DNA of 64,000 nucleotides from Mycobacterium gordonae (GTDB lineage: Bacteria > Actinomycetota > Actinomycetes > Mycobacteriales > Mycobacteriaceae), in NCBI RefSeq assembly GCF_017086405.1, contig NZ_CP070973.1:4992739-5056738 (forward strand), in the 5' to 3' direction. Numbering within the stretch: position 1 is the stretch's first letter; each line of letters opens with the position of its first letter. Below are positions 27,367-36,623 of this stretch, in pieces. The notes below the pieces were generated by a model. That model was not told where the DNA came from and ran no database searches. It saw nothing but the letters and a program-made list of their open reading frames with translations. A program made the translations under genes and the position numbers.

Positions 27367-28835
27367 GCTCGTGCGACGAGCCGAGAGACGATCGGCGCGG
27401 CGGGCGTAAGAGGCGTTGAGCTGAACTTCGCCTTCATACCTTTGACCCAGCGCTGGCAGCGCTCGCTCAGCTGATAGTCGTCGGTCTGCAGGTGTCCACG
27501 GGTGACGAGCACACCGAGTTGAGCGCCCTCGGAACGTAGGTCGCCGGGCGCCGCGACCCGCATGTAAAAGGCTTCGGAGCCGTCGAGCAGGGTGGCCCAG
27601 TCGTTGGCGGTGCGCGCGAAGGAGACACGACCGTCGTCATCGATACGCCATACCCCGGTGCGTGGCGTCGCGGTGAAGATCTCGATTTCCGGCGAGGTCT
27701 CCGTGATGATCACCTGGCCCCAGACCTCGTCCTCGCCATAGCCCCGCTCCCACCGCGCGTTGATCTCGTCGATGTCGAGCTCGTACTCCACGTCCATGTA
27801 CTCGAGCAGATGGAAGAGGAACAGCGGCATGTCGGCGTAGGCCTCGGTGGTCAAATTCGTCATCGGGCTGGCGCCGGACAGGCGCGGATTCACCTCGCCG
27901 AGGTAGAGCTCATCGGAGTCGAGGTCGTGGAGCAGGTCCACTTCGAAGTAGCCGAGGTAACCCTCGCGACGCATGACGTCGCCCAGCTTCGTCACCATTT
28001 CTCGCGCGGCGCGGGTCTGGGCCGGCGGCAACACCTCGTGCCAGATGTCATTGCCGCACCAGCTGCCCCGGCTCGGCGTCAGCTCCGCATATCCGACCAG
28101 ACTCGTCATCGCTGGGCCGACCACGGTGCCGTGGCGGGTCACTGCACCCTCTAGGCACACCTCGACATTGCGGATGCGCTTCATGACTTTGAGTTCCTGC
28201 CCGACCAGGTCACCGGCGTGCTGGTCCCAGTCGCGCTGGCCGTGCACGAAGAACGTCCCACTGCCGGCGTTGCCGTACGCGATCGAGATGACGAGATCAT
28301 CGCCTAAACCGGCGTCCTGCGCGAGCGTCAGCAATTCGTCGTAGGAACCGGCCCGTCCGATCGTGTTGGGCACGCTCGGGATGCCCGCATCGGTGGCCAG
28401 CCGCGTCATGACGATCTTGGAGCCCAGGCGCTCGCGCAGCTCGATCGCCGGATGCATGACCTCTAGGCCCGCCGACCGCGCCAATGCCTGGATCTCCTCA
28501 TTCATCATCACAAAGCAACACTTGCCACCGGGGCCTTTGCCCGCGATGAAGTCGAGCGTCTCGGGATCCGACAGCAGGTGGCTGCACACCTCGTCCATGG
28601 AGTCGAAATCACGGCGGTCTCGTCGCCGGGGCACGAACACGCGGGAATGTGTGCCCTCAAAAGCGTCGTAGTACGTCAGATAGAAGAAGTTCCGTATCCA
28701 GCGATCGACGCCCAGCAGATTGAACGGGGTCGGCGAGATGAAGTACAGCGGTCTGGTGTTGGTGTGGAAGAACGCGCGGATGTCCGAGAGGCCGTTCAGG
28801 GGACGCGGTGCGGGCCCATTGAGGGACGCCGTCAC
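27363..28835 (-). CDS. ATP-grasp ligase (biotin carboxylase-like fold) of the metallophore cluster
   Basis: This 490-residue protein has a pre-ATP-grasp N-terminal domain (residues 1-140). An ATP-grasp core follows with the lid region VISIAYGNAGSGTFFV near 206 and the metal-binding strand LGEVNPRLSGASP near 335 (Glu and Asn of the E-x-N motif). ATP-grasp enzymes activate a carboxylate as acyl phosphate and join it to an amine or thiol. Placed with NRPS, imide reductase and hydrolase genes, it may add an amino acid or amine to the metallophore carboxylate. That is inference. A 188-bp gap separates it from the imide reductase, so it may have its own promoter; no Zur-like box was seen there. Confidence 0.78.
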   Translation of the reverse strand: MTASLNGPAPRPLNGLSDIRAFFHTNTRPLYFISPTPFNLLGVDRWIRNFFYLTYYDAFEGTHSRVFVPRRRDRRDFDSMDEVCSHLLSDPETLDFIAGKGPGGKCCFVMMNEEIQALARSAGLEVMHPAIELRERLGSKIVMTRLATDAGIPSVPNTIGRAGSYDELLTLAQDAGLGDDLVISIAYGNAGSGTFFVHGQRDWDQHAGDLVGQELKVMKRIRNVEVCLEGAVTRHGTVVGPAMTSLVGYAELTPSRGSWCGNDIWHEVLPPAQTRAAREMVTKLGDVMRREGYLGYFEVDLLHDLDSDELYLGEVNPRLSGASPMTNLTTEAYADMPLFLFHLLEYMDVEYELDIDEINARWERGYGEDEVWGQVIITETSPEIEIFTATPRTGVWRIDDDGRVSFARTANDWATLLDGSEAFYMRVAAPGDLRSEGAQLGVLVTRGHLQTDDYQLSERCQRWVKGMKAKFSSTPLTPAAPIVSRLVARA

Positions 28836-29023
28836 GCGAGCCGCGCTGACATCGGCGGGTGGGCGGCGGGGGTGAAGTCACTTAGCTCCATTTCTAAAGT
28901 TTGGACCCGCCCATCGCAGCGCGATCGTGTGGGGTGTCCACCCACCCGGTCGAAGGGCGCGCACGGTCAGGTCGCAGCACGTCTGGTCGACGGCACCGGC
29001 ACGCATTGTCCAAGGCGGTGCGA

Positions 29024-30055
29024 CTAACGTTCGACACTCAATTCCGCGGCCGAGACGAGGATGGGCGGTTCGGGGTCTATCAACGTCACCGGCCCCATTG
29101 CCGAGGTGAAGTCCGACCACAACCGGGTCGCCCGAAGAAGGCGCTGCGAGATCATGATCGCGGACCGATCGACGGAATCCACGAAATCAGCTGCTGCCAG
29201 TCTGACCGCGTTCGGCCACAGCTCGTTTCGTATCTCGGCCGCAGTCGGTTCGAAGGTGACGCCGACCGGCTCGGCGACCGGAACATCCGCCAGGCCGGCT
29301 TCGGGGTGCGGGCGCCGATGCCAGCGAGTCGACCCGTGGGTATGGGCGAGAACCAGTTCTCCGGCGTCGGTTCCGACAGTGATGGCGTGCATCAGGCGGG
29401 CGTAATTGTCGGGGTCGCTGGCGCAGAGTTCGTTCTGTATCAGCAGGTCGACGGTGACGTCGGCGAGCATCAGGCGCCCGGCGACGAACGGGCTAGGTCC
29501 GCCGTGCTTGGGCACCATGACCTGCGCAGGCGCCAGGGCGCCGACGACACTGCCGAGGATGGTGAACAAGGGGTAGGCGACATGGATGGCAGACCGGGCG
29601 TGAACGTAACGGATCCGCGCCACTTTGTCGAGCACCTTTGCAGCGCAGATGAATTGACGCATCGGCGCGACGCGGCTGTAGAAGTCGTTGACCGCGTAAA
29701 GCACTCGATTCATCTTGGCAACCCGCAACAGGGACAGCATCTCGTCCGGGTGTACGGGCTGTTCCTGCATCACATGGATGCCCCGGGCTAGCAACCGTTC
29801 ACAAATCTGAACGCCGTCACCGCCCACCACCCCCGAGCGCACCACCACGAACGCCACGTCGACGTGCGGCAGGTCGTCCAGGTCCGTGTACAAGGCGATG
29901 CCGAGCCGGTCGGCCAACGCCGCCGACGCCGCCGATCCCGTGGAGACCAAACCGATCAACTCCACTGGGGAATCGGGCGCCGCCAACGCCTCGGCGTAGA
30001 TTGCACCGAACGTCGCTCCGACCACGATGGCCTGCGGACGGCGCCGTGCACTCAC
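29024..30055 (-). CDS. Thiazolinyl imide reductase (PchG/Irp3/YbtU-like, Gfo/Idh/MocA family)
   Basis: This 343-residue protein has an N-terminal NAD(P)-binding fold (AIVVGATFGAIYAEAL). The EQPVHPDEM segment near residue 100 corresponds to the conserved E-(H/Q)-P-(L/V)-H of thiazolinyl imide reductases. The family reduces one NRPS-bound thiazoline to thiazolidine with NADPH during pyochelin and yersiniabactin synthesis. Its presence with a PchF-like NRPS carrying an N-methyltransferase domain strongly suggests an N-methylthiazolidine in the product. The start overlaps the stop of the saccharopine-dehydrogenase-like gene (ATGA), placing it in the NRPS operon. Confidence 0.85.
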   Translation of the reverse strand: MSARRRPQAIVVGATFGAIYAEALAAPDSPVELIGLVSTGSAASAALADRLGIALYTDLDDLPHVDVAFVVVRSGVVGGDGVQICERLLARGIHVMQEQPVHPDEMLSLLRVAKMNRVLYAVNDFYSRVAPMRQFICAAKVLDKVARIRYVHARSAIHVAYPLFTILGSVVGALAPAQVMVPKHGGPSPFVAGRLMLADVTVDLLIQNELCASDPDNYARLMHAITVGTDAGELVLAHTHGSTRWHRRPHPEAGLADVPVAEPVGVTFEPTAAEIRNELWPNAVRLAAADFVDSVDRSAIMISQRLLRATRLWSDFTSAMGPVTLIDPEPPILVSAAELSVER

Positions 30056-31137
30056 AGCGAGCCTTCCTCAATCATCGGCGGCACCGAGTCTTCGACACAC
30101 GCTATCTCGGCCTCCGGCACCACCGAGGTCAGATAGTTCATCACCGTGTGGGGCTCGTCGACCCGCCAGAACGGCCACACGCCTGCCGGTAGCTTTGCGA
30201 TGTGTTCAGCCGCGAACGCCGCCGCCGCACCGGTGATGCGGTAACTGTCCGGACAGCGAAACGCGACGGTCGTGGCGCCGACGCTGCCGACGATCGCGAA
30301 GTAGGGCCGGCGACCGAACAAGTCCAGTTTGCCCGCGGCCAGCACGGCATCGAGGTCGGTGGTGTGCCGCCGTTCATCGTCGAGTGCCAGTAGCTGCATG
30401 GCCCGGGTGGTGCGCACACCGTCAAGTACGTTCAGCCACAACACCTCTGCGATGCTCAGATGTGCTGCCACCGAGATGGTCTCGGCGTCAAGATGGGGGT
30501 GTACGGTGACTGATTCCGAAAAGTATCGCGCCGGGGCGGGGTGGCTGTCGGAGCGACCGACGCGGTGAATCATGCCCTGGCGCAATGCCGCACCGGGATG
30601 ACTGCTCGGATCCCCGAGGGCGGCCAGGTATTCCAGCACCGACGCAGACGTCAGGTGCTGCAGCCCACCGCACCATACGGTGATGCCGTCGTTCTCAGCG
30701 GTTCGGTGCACCGCGAGCATACGCAGCACAAGTCCTGAGACGCCGGGTTGCACACCGGCTTGCAGCACGACGGGAACGTCAGGCGCCGCGGCAGTGAGGC
30801 GGTCCAACAACGCCTGGTCGCCGCCGGGGTCGACGTACGGCACCCCGGCAGCGATGGCCACGCCGGCAACCACCTCGCTGAGACGGTGTGAGGGGCCCGC
30901 ACAGTTGATCACGACGTCGTAGCCCGGCACCGCGGCGGCGACCGCTGCGGCATCGGTCAGGTCGAGGCAGGCGACCCCGACCGTGCCCGGCCCCGAACCC
31001 GTGGCGGCCGTGGCGACCTCATGCAGCGACCTCTCGTCGCGCCCGGCGATCACCAGCGATGTATCCGGACGTCGGGTCAGAACGTCGAGGCAGCTTCTTC
31101 CCACGGCACCGGTGGCGCCGAACAACAACACGTTCAC
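30052..31137 (-). CDS. Saccharopine dehydrogenase-like NAD(P)-dependent reductase
   Basis: The protein is 361 residues from GTG 31137, which overlaps the NRPS stop as GTGA; the open frame further upstream lies inside the NRPS gene. The N-terminus MNVLLFGATGAVGRSCLDVL is a Rossmann dinucleotide-binding motif, and VINCAGPSHRLSE near residue 75 is typical of saccharopine-dehydrogenase-like proteins. Members reduce imines, form opine-type C-N bonds or act as trans enoyl reductases. In this cluster it is a second reductase beside the imide reductase. It may make a modified amine building block or act on the acyl chain; the choice cannot be made from sequence. Confidence 0.8.
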   Translation of the reverse strand: MNVLLFGATGAVGRSCLDVLTRRPDTSLVIAGRDERSLHEVATAATGSGPGTVGVACLDLTDAAAVAAAVPGYDVVINCAGPSHRLSEVVAGVAIAAGVPYVDPGGDQALLDRLTAAAPDVPVVLQAGVQPGVSGLVLRMLAVHRTAENDGITVWCGGLQHLTSASVLEYLAALGDPSSHPGAALRQGMIHRVGRSDSHPAPARYFSESVTVHPHLDAETISVAAHLSIAEVLWLNVLDGVRTTRAMQLLALDDERRHTTDLDAVLAAGKLDLFGRRPYFAIVGSVGATTVAFRCPDSYRITGAAAAFAAEHIAKLPAGVWPFWRVDEPHTVMNYLTSVVPEAEIACVEDSVPPMIEEGSL

Positions 31138-34100
31138 GCGTCCGCGGCCCAGCAATCCACCAGCATCTTGGCGACGGATTGCGCGTTCTCGCCAGCCAGG
31201 CAATCGAAGTGGGTGCCGTCGATATCGCTGATCGTCAATTCTCCGAGGCAGTAGTCGGCCCAGAACGCGGTCATGTCTTCCTGCAGCGTCGGCAGGAAGT
31301 GGATGTCGCCGCGTTGCCGGAGGAAATGGATGTCGCCGAGGAACGGCTCGGCCGCACCATGCACCACGGCACGCAGGCTGTGAATGAAGATCGACCTGAG
31401 TTCGGTGAGCGACTCGACGTCCCATCCCGGACCCAGGACCCCTGACTCGGCCAGTAGCTTCATCCGTGGTTCCACGGCGTCCACGCTGCGCTCCAGGCTC
31501 GCCGCCAGCACGGGTTCTGCAGCACTGCGCAGGGCTCCCGCCGGAATCACGTCGACGTAGCGTGCCCTGGCTCGGGTGAACGCTCCGCGCACCGCGTCGT
31601 CGTCTACCTGCATTCCGAGGATCTCGGGTGAGACACCCAGTATCTGGGCGAAGCAGTAGTCGAGGATGTCATCGTCTTCGACGTCCATCGGAACCCGGTA
31701 CGAGCTGACCACCGTCACCGTGCCGACGTCAATGGCGGCCTCTTCCAGCCGTTTCGCGATCTCGGCCGCCAGCAACCCTCCCATGCAGTAACCGAGCAGG
31801 TGCACCTTCTTCGGCGCGAGGGCGATGATCGGTTCGCTGTAACGGGCGGCCAGGGTGGTGAACAACTCCGCCGGCGCGATCTGCGAATAGCCGTCACCCG
31901 GCACCCGGCGCAACCCGTAAAGATCGGGGACTCGGTCTGCGGCCGCGAGCAGGTGCGGGGCCAGCTGGTCGTAGGGAGCCAGCCCCCCGCTTCCGTCGTG
32001 CACACAGATGGAGATCTCGGTTCCTGTGGTGAAGCCCTCCCCCGCACCGAGATACACCAGCGGCGACGCCGACTCACCGACCGCCTGCTCGGTTCGGTCG
32101 GCCGGGGATTTCAGCGCAGGCCGGCGCACCGCGTCGGCCGCCGCGACCAACGTGGGGTTGGACACCATCGCGCGAAGCAGATCGTCCCAGGCCAGACCGG
32201 AGGCTTCGGTGATCTCACGGCGAATCCGGCCGATCGCTTGAGCCATCAGCAGCGAGTCACCGCCGAGTGCGAAAAAGTCCGAGGTGGGCGAGATCCGGCT
32301 CGCATCCAAACCCAGCACCGATGCCCAGATTTCGGCGATACGAGTCTGCATGTTGTCCAGAACACCCGGCTGAGCAGCCGCCTCGCTGCCACCCGCGCGG
32401 GCCGCGGAGCGCAGCGCTTCCAGTTCGGCGGTGACCGCGCTCCGATCGATCTTGCCGTTGGGCGTCAGCGGCAGCGTCGCCAGCGAGATCAGTTGCTGGG
32501 GAACCATATAACCCGGCAGGACTTCCCGGGCACCCTCGATCAGCTCCGCGGGCCGCAGCGCGTGCGCCGGGGATGCCGAATCACACCAGAACACATGCTG
32601 GCCCAGCAGGGCCAACGGATGTTCCGGCGGCGGAAAGCTGTGGACCGCGCCGAACGGTGACCGCCCAAGAACATCGTGCCACTGCGCGTAGGTGAGAAAA
32701 GCTGAGTTGGTGCCCAGGCGCGCGTCGGTGAAGCCGTGCAAGCCTTCCTTGAATTCCATCGAGATCATCAGGGGATGGTTGACGGCCGTGGCGTCGATGA
32801 AAGCCAATGACCCGCCGGGTGCCAGGAGCCGGTGCAACGCACCGAGCGCGTCGTCGATGTTGACCGCATTGTGCAATACGTTGGCACAGACGATGGCGTC
32901 GAACGAGGCGGGGGCAAGACCCTGTTCGGCAGGCTGCCGATTGATGTCAAAGATTCGGTAGTCGATGAAGTCGTATTCCGCGAACAGGTTTCGCGCCCGC
33001 GCCAGGAAGAAGTTCGACACGTCGGTGAAGGTGTAGCGCACCGGGTAGGGCGCAAGGGCGGTGATCAGCCCCACGCTGGTGCCGCCCACGCCCGCCCCCA
33101 CCTCCAAAACCCGCAGGGGCCGTGCGGCAGTCACCTGGCCGGCCCGGGCGGCTCGCGCCGTGAGACCGGACACCACCAGTTGGTTGGTATACCTACTGAC
33201 CAGGTTGTCCCGGTAGGCCGCGGTTGCGGTGTCTACGGTGCCTTCGGGAAACAGGAGCTGAAGGGGATCGACGGCGCCTGCCAGCAGGCCGGGCAGCTGG
33301 TGGATGCATTCGCCGACATACGCCAGCAGGTCGTCACCGTAGTCGACCTCCGCGCCCAGCTCACGTACCCGCTGCCACTGAGCCGCACAATCGGAAAGTT
33401 CATATCGTTCAGCGAGTTCCAGGCTTGAACCCGGGTGCCTCATCACCCGGCCGTCATCGACCAGTGCGTCAAGCCAGCGGCGGAGCAGACGCTGCAACCG
33501 GTCGGGAAGCGACAAGCGCTCGGCCAACTCGTCGACGGTGAGGTGTTCGCCGGGGTGTACCGCCGGACCCAACGCCGCGCACATGCTCATCAGCGCGACT
33601 TCACGGGCGGCCGAGGCGAAGGCGAGCAGCTTCTCTACCTCCAGGCCCTCGGTCTGGTTCCGGTGGGTCTTGCCCAGGTCGCGCAGAACTTCGGCTGCGC
33701 TGCAACGGCGCTCGGCCTGCTCCTCGGGACCGGCGGCATCGGAGACCACCGCAGCTACCAGGATTCGATCTTGACGCGTGTCACCGATGGCGGCGCTCAC
33801 CGCGGTCCGCACACCGGGCAGCTGGGACAGTGCCGAATCCACTTCTGCCAGTTCGATGCGGTGACCACGAATCTTGACCTGGTTGTCGCGGCGGCCGAGC
33901 AACTCGATCACGCCCTCGTCGATGACCCGGCCGTAATCGCCGGTTCGGTACAGCCGCTCACCTGAGACGGGGTGGGTGATGAATGCGGCCCTGGTGCGCA
34001 GCGGGTCGCCGAGATACCCCTGCGCCAGACCCACTCCCCCGATGTGTATCTCGCCCACTTGCCACCTGGCAGCCGGTTCACCGCGGTGGGTCAGGACGTG

Positions 34101-36623
34101 CACGCTCTGGTTGCGCATCGCCGTGCCGTACGGGACGCTGCGCGCATACCGGCGTACTTCCATGGGGTGGCAGATCGACCAGATGGCCGCCTCGGTCGCA
34201 CCGCCGAGGCTCAGCATCGAAGCTCCGGGCGCCAGAGCGGCGATCTGTTTCGGCTGGGCCACTGGAATCCAGTCACCGGACAACATGATCCATCGCAGCG
34301 TCGGCAGGGTGTGGCCCTGACCGGCCTGGTCGAGCAGCAATTGCATCTGCGCTGGAACCGAATTCCAGAGCGTGACGCGATGTCTGGCGATCGCTTCGAG
34401 CCAGGACTGCGGATTGCTGCGGCCGCCGCCCGCGGCGAACACGATAGCGCCGCCGACAGCCAGCAGGCCGAAGATGTTGTACACCGACAGATCGAAGGTG
34501 TGCTGCGATACCGCGAGCACCGAGTCGGTCGCACCGACGCCGAGGCGGTCGTTCACATCGTCCAGGGTGTTCACCGCGGCGCGGTGACTTATCATGACGC
34601 CCTTGGGGATTCCCGTCGAGCCGGACGTGAAGATCACATATGCCGTGTCATCCGGCGTCGCCGGTGTGCGCTGCGGCTCAGGAGCGCTCCGGGGGAGCCA
34701 GGCCGCCGGGTCGGCGAGCAGATCGTCGATCCGCCCGCCCGGTTCACACAGTGCGGCCAGCGAACATTGCTCGGCAATCTGAGCGACCCGGTGATCCGGC
34801 CACAGCACGTCGAGCGGCACGTACGCCGCGCCGACCAGAACGGTGCCCAGGATCGCCGCCACCTGACGTGGCCCTTCCGGCAAGCGAATTCCGACATAGT
34901 CGCCGACACCCACACCGGACAACTCCGCGGCGACCGCGCGGGCGGCGGCCAACAGCTGGGCATATGTGGTGGCCTGATCGCCGTGCCAGATGGCCACCGC
35001 ATCCGGCGTGCGTGCCGCCTGACGACAAAAACCGTTGTGCAGCAACGCGTTCTCGTCACACTCGGGCATGATCGCGGGCTCGGGGGCCACCACCGGTAGC
35101 ACCGGAAGGTTCCAGGCCGCGGGATCGGTGCTCAGTGTCTGCAGCACCTGGCAAAAATCGGCGAAGGCACGGTCGAGCACCTCCTCGCTGATTCCCTCAT
35201 CGCGGGTGTCCCAGTTGATCTCGCACGCGCCGTCGACCTCGAATATCTGGCAGTCCAACAGCACCTGGGGTGTCTGGCTCAGGCCCCGGCCTGGTATCGG
35301 GCGCAGGAAGGATGCCTTGGCCCCGACGTCCTGCCTGGTCGCGACACCCAGTGTCGAAGTCAGTACAACGGGCGAGTGTTCGCCCCGGTTCTCGTCGCTG
35401 CGGGCGAGCATGCGGGCGACCTCCACGCCACCGACGCTCGCGTGATCCATGTCCTCGAAGAGGCGGCCCCCGATCGTCCGAAGCGACTCACCGAAGGTGC
35501 GTTGTCCACGCACGTCGACTTCCAGCGCGCTGGTGCCGGTGAAGTCGCCGACCAGCCGACCGACCGCGGCGGAGAACGGGAAGCGGGCCATCGTCGTCAA
35601 GGTCAACAAGAAATGGTCGCGGTCGCCGTAGCGGCCCAGGACGGTGCTGAATGCCGCCGTCATCGCCACGCTCGCGGTGGCTCCGTGTTCAGTGGCGCGC
35701 CTGGTGAAAGTGGCGAATTGCTCCGGCGTCAACCGCATCGAGCGCCGCGTGAAGCTGGGTACGAGCGTTCCCGGCGAGTCGGTGTCGACCGGCGGCATCG
35801 GCAGCGCAATCGGTGGCGGAAGCTGCTCGAGCCGAGCTTGCCAATAATCCAGGTCCCGTTGCCGGCGCGTCGATCCGGCGAGCGAGTTGCGGTGCCGCGT
35901 GACATTCAACAGATAGTCGCGAAAGCTGAAATCGACAGGGGGCAAACAGTATTCGGGTTCGAGAAGGCATTGTCCGAAGTCGGTCATCAGGATGAAGATG
36001 CTGACGAAATCGGCGATCAGCAGATCGACCGACACGTGCACAACGGTGTCGTGCGCGCCGATGGTGACCACGATGTCGTACATCGGACCTGCACCGAGCG
36101 GGTAGGTACGATTCCTGAGTTCCTGGGAGATACGGGTGCGTTCGGCGGCGATGTGCTGCTCGTCTGAGCTTTCACAAACTGTCAGCCCATCGGGAAGGTC
36201 CGGGCAGACGACCTGGTAGCCGTCCGGATGCACCACGCAACGCAGCATGTCGTGGGTGTCGACTACCTTGCGCCACGCCGCCCGATACGCCTGCGCGTCC
36301 GGCCTGGCGATGCTGTGGTCGACCGCGAACTCCGCATAGCCGTGACAGCCGACACCGCCCCAGCGAAATGCCGAGGTGCGGCCGAGCAAATATGCGGCCT
36401 GCACGTCGGTCAGCGGGAACGGTTCGAACCGGTCCTGGGGCGCCCGCAATAGCGCTGTCTCACGAGTCAACTCAGCGATGACGGCTACTTTGGCGGCGGC
36501 CAACTGAGCCTTGAGTTCGGCATCCAGCACACCGTGTGGTGCCCGGTAACGCAGGTTCTCACCGTCCACCCACAGCTGCACGCCGCTGCCGCGCACCCGG
36601 GCTATCAGCTCCGCCGCGCTCAT
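31134..36623 (-). CDS. NRPS, PchF-like: docking-Cy-A(Cys)-MT-PCP-TE
   Basis: The protein is 1829 residues. Domains by approximate residue: TubC-type docking 1-50; cyclisation domain 64-480 with canonical DLLIADFVS (DxxxxDxxS, 36000-36026); adenylation 510-1130 with TSGSTG near 668; embedded SAM methyltransferase with EVGAGVGG near 1175; carrier GGDSL near 1456; thioesterase 1500-1829. Binding-pocket positions read D-L-Y-N-L-S-L-I-W, the cysteine code. Family expectation: loads Cys, forms a terminal thiazoline, N-methylates it after imide reduction and releases the chain. The thioesterase elbow is GYCMGG, with Cys (TGC 31785-31787) in place of the nucleophile Ser. Start and stop overlap neighbours by four bases, so it belongs to one long operon. 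Confidence 0.92.
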   Translation of the reverse strand: MSAAELIARVRGSGVQLWVDGENLRYRAPHGVLDAELKAQLAAAKVAVIAELTRETALLRAPQDRFEPFPLTDVQAAYLLGRTSAFRWGGVGCHGYAEFAVDHSIARPDAQAYRAAWRKVVDTHDMLRCVVHPDGYQVVCPDLPDGLTVCESSDEQHIAAERTRISQELRNRTYPLGAGPMYDIVVTIGAHDTVVHVSVDLLIADFVSIFILMTDFGQCLLEPEYCLPPVDFSFRDYLLNVTRHRNSLAGSTRRQRDLDYWQARLEQLPPPIALPMPPVDTDSPGTLVPSFTRRSMRLTPEQFATFTRRATEHGATASVAMTAAFSTVLGRYGDRDHFLLTLTTMARFPFSAAVGRLVGDFTGTSALEVDVRGQRTFGESLRTIGGRLFEDMDHASVGGVEVARMLARSDENRGEHSPVVLTSTLGVATRQDVGAKASFLRPIPGRGLSQTPQVLLDCQIFEVDGACEINWDTRDEGISEEVLDRAFADFCQVLQTLSTDPAAWNLPVLPVVAPEPAIMPECDENALLHNGFCRQAARTPDAVAIWHGDQATTYAQLLAAARAVAAELSGVGVGDYVGIRLPEGPRQVAAILGTVLVGAAYVPLDVLWPDHRVAQIAEQCSLAALCEPGGRIDDLLADPAAWLPRSAPEPQRTPATPDDTAYVIFTSGSTGIPKGVMISHRAAVNTLDDVNDRLGVGATDSVLAVSQHTFDLSVYNIFGLLAVGGAIVFAAGGGRSNPQSWLEAIARHRVTLWNSVPAQMQLLLDQAGQGHTLPTLRWIMLSGDWIPVAQPKQIAALAPGASMLSLGGATEAAIWSICHPMEVRRYARSVPYGTAMRNQSVHVLTHRGEPAARWQVGEIHIGGVGLAQGYLGDPLRTRAAFITHPVSGERLYRTGDYGRVIDEGVIELLGRRDNQVKIRGHRIELAEVDSALSQLPGVRTAVSAAIGDTRQDRILVAAVVSDAAGPEEQAERRCSAAEVLRDLGKTHRNQTEGLEVEKLLAFASAAREVALMSMCAALGPAVHPGEHLTVDELAERLSLPDRLQRLLRRWLDALVDDGRVMRHPGSSLELAERYELSDCAAQWQRVRELGAEVDYGDDLLAYVGECIHQLPGLLAGAVDPLQLLFPEGTVDTATAAYRDNLVSRYTNQLVVSGLTARAARAGQVTAARPLRVLEVGAGVGGTSVGLITALAPYPVRYTFTDVSNFFLARARNLFAEYDFIDYRIFDINRQPAEQGLAPASFDAIVCANVLHNAVNIDDALGALHRLLAPGGSLAFIDATAVNHPLMISMEFKEGLHGFTDARLGTNSAFLTYAQWHDVLGRSPFGAVHSFPPPEHPLALLGQHVFWCDSASPAHALRPAELIEGAREVLPGYMVPQQLISLATLPLTPNGKIDRSAVTAELEALRSAARAGGSEAAAQPGVLDNMQTRIAEIWASVLGLDASRISPTSDFFALGGDSLLMAQAIGRIRREITEASGLAWDDLLRAMVSNPTLVAAADAVRRPALKSPADRTEQAVGESASPLVYLGAGEGFTTGTEISICVHDGSGGLAPYDQLAPHLLAAADRVPDLYGLRRVPGDGYSQIAPAELFTTLAARYSEPIIALAPKKVHLLGYCMGGLLAAEIAKRLEEAAIDVGTVTVVSSYRVPMDVEDDDILDYCFAQILGVSPEILGMQVDDDAVRGAFTRARARYVDVIPAGALRSAAEPVLAASLERSVDAVEPRMKLLAESGVLGPGWDVESLTELRSIFIHSLRAVVHGAAEPFLGDIHFLRQRGDIHFLPTLQEDMTAFWADYCLGELTISDIDGTHFDCLAGENAQSVAKMLVDCWAADA

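Noticed and set aside
28836..29023. A further metal-responsive promoter before the ATP-grasp gene
   Set aside because: The gap contains a short AT-richer run (ATTTCTAAAGTTTGG) but nothing resembling the Zur-type palindrome.
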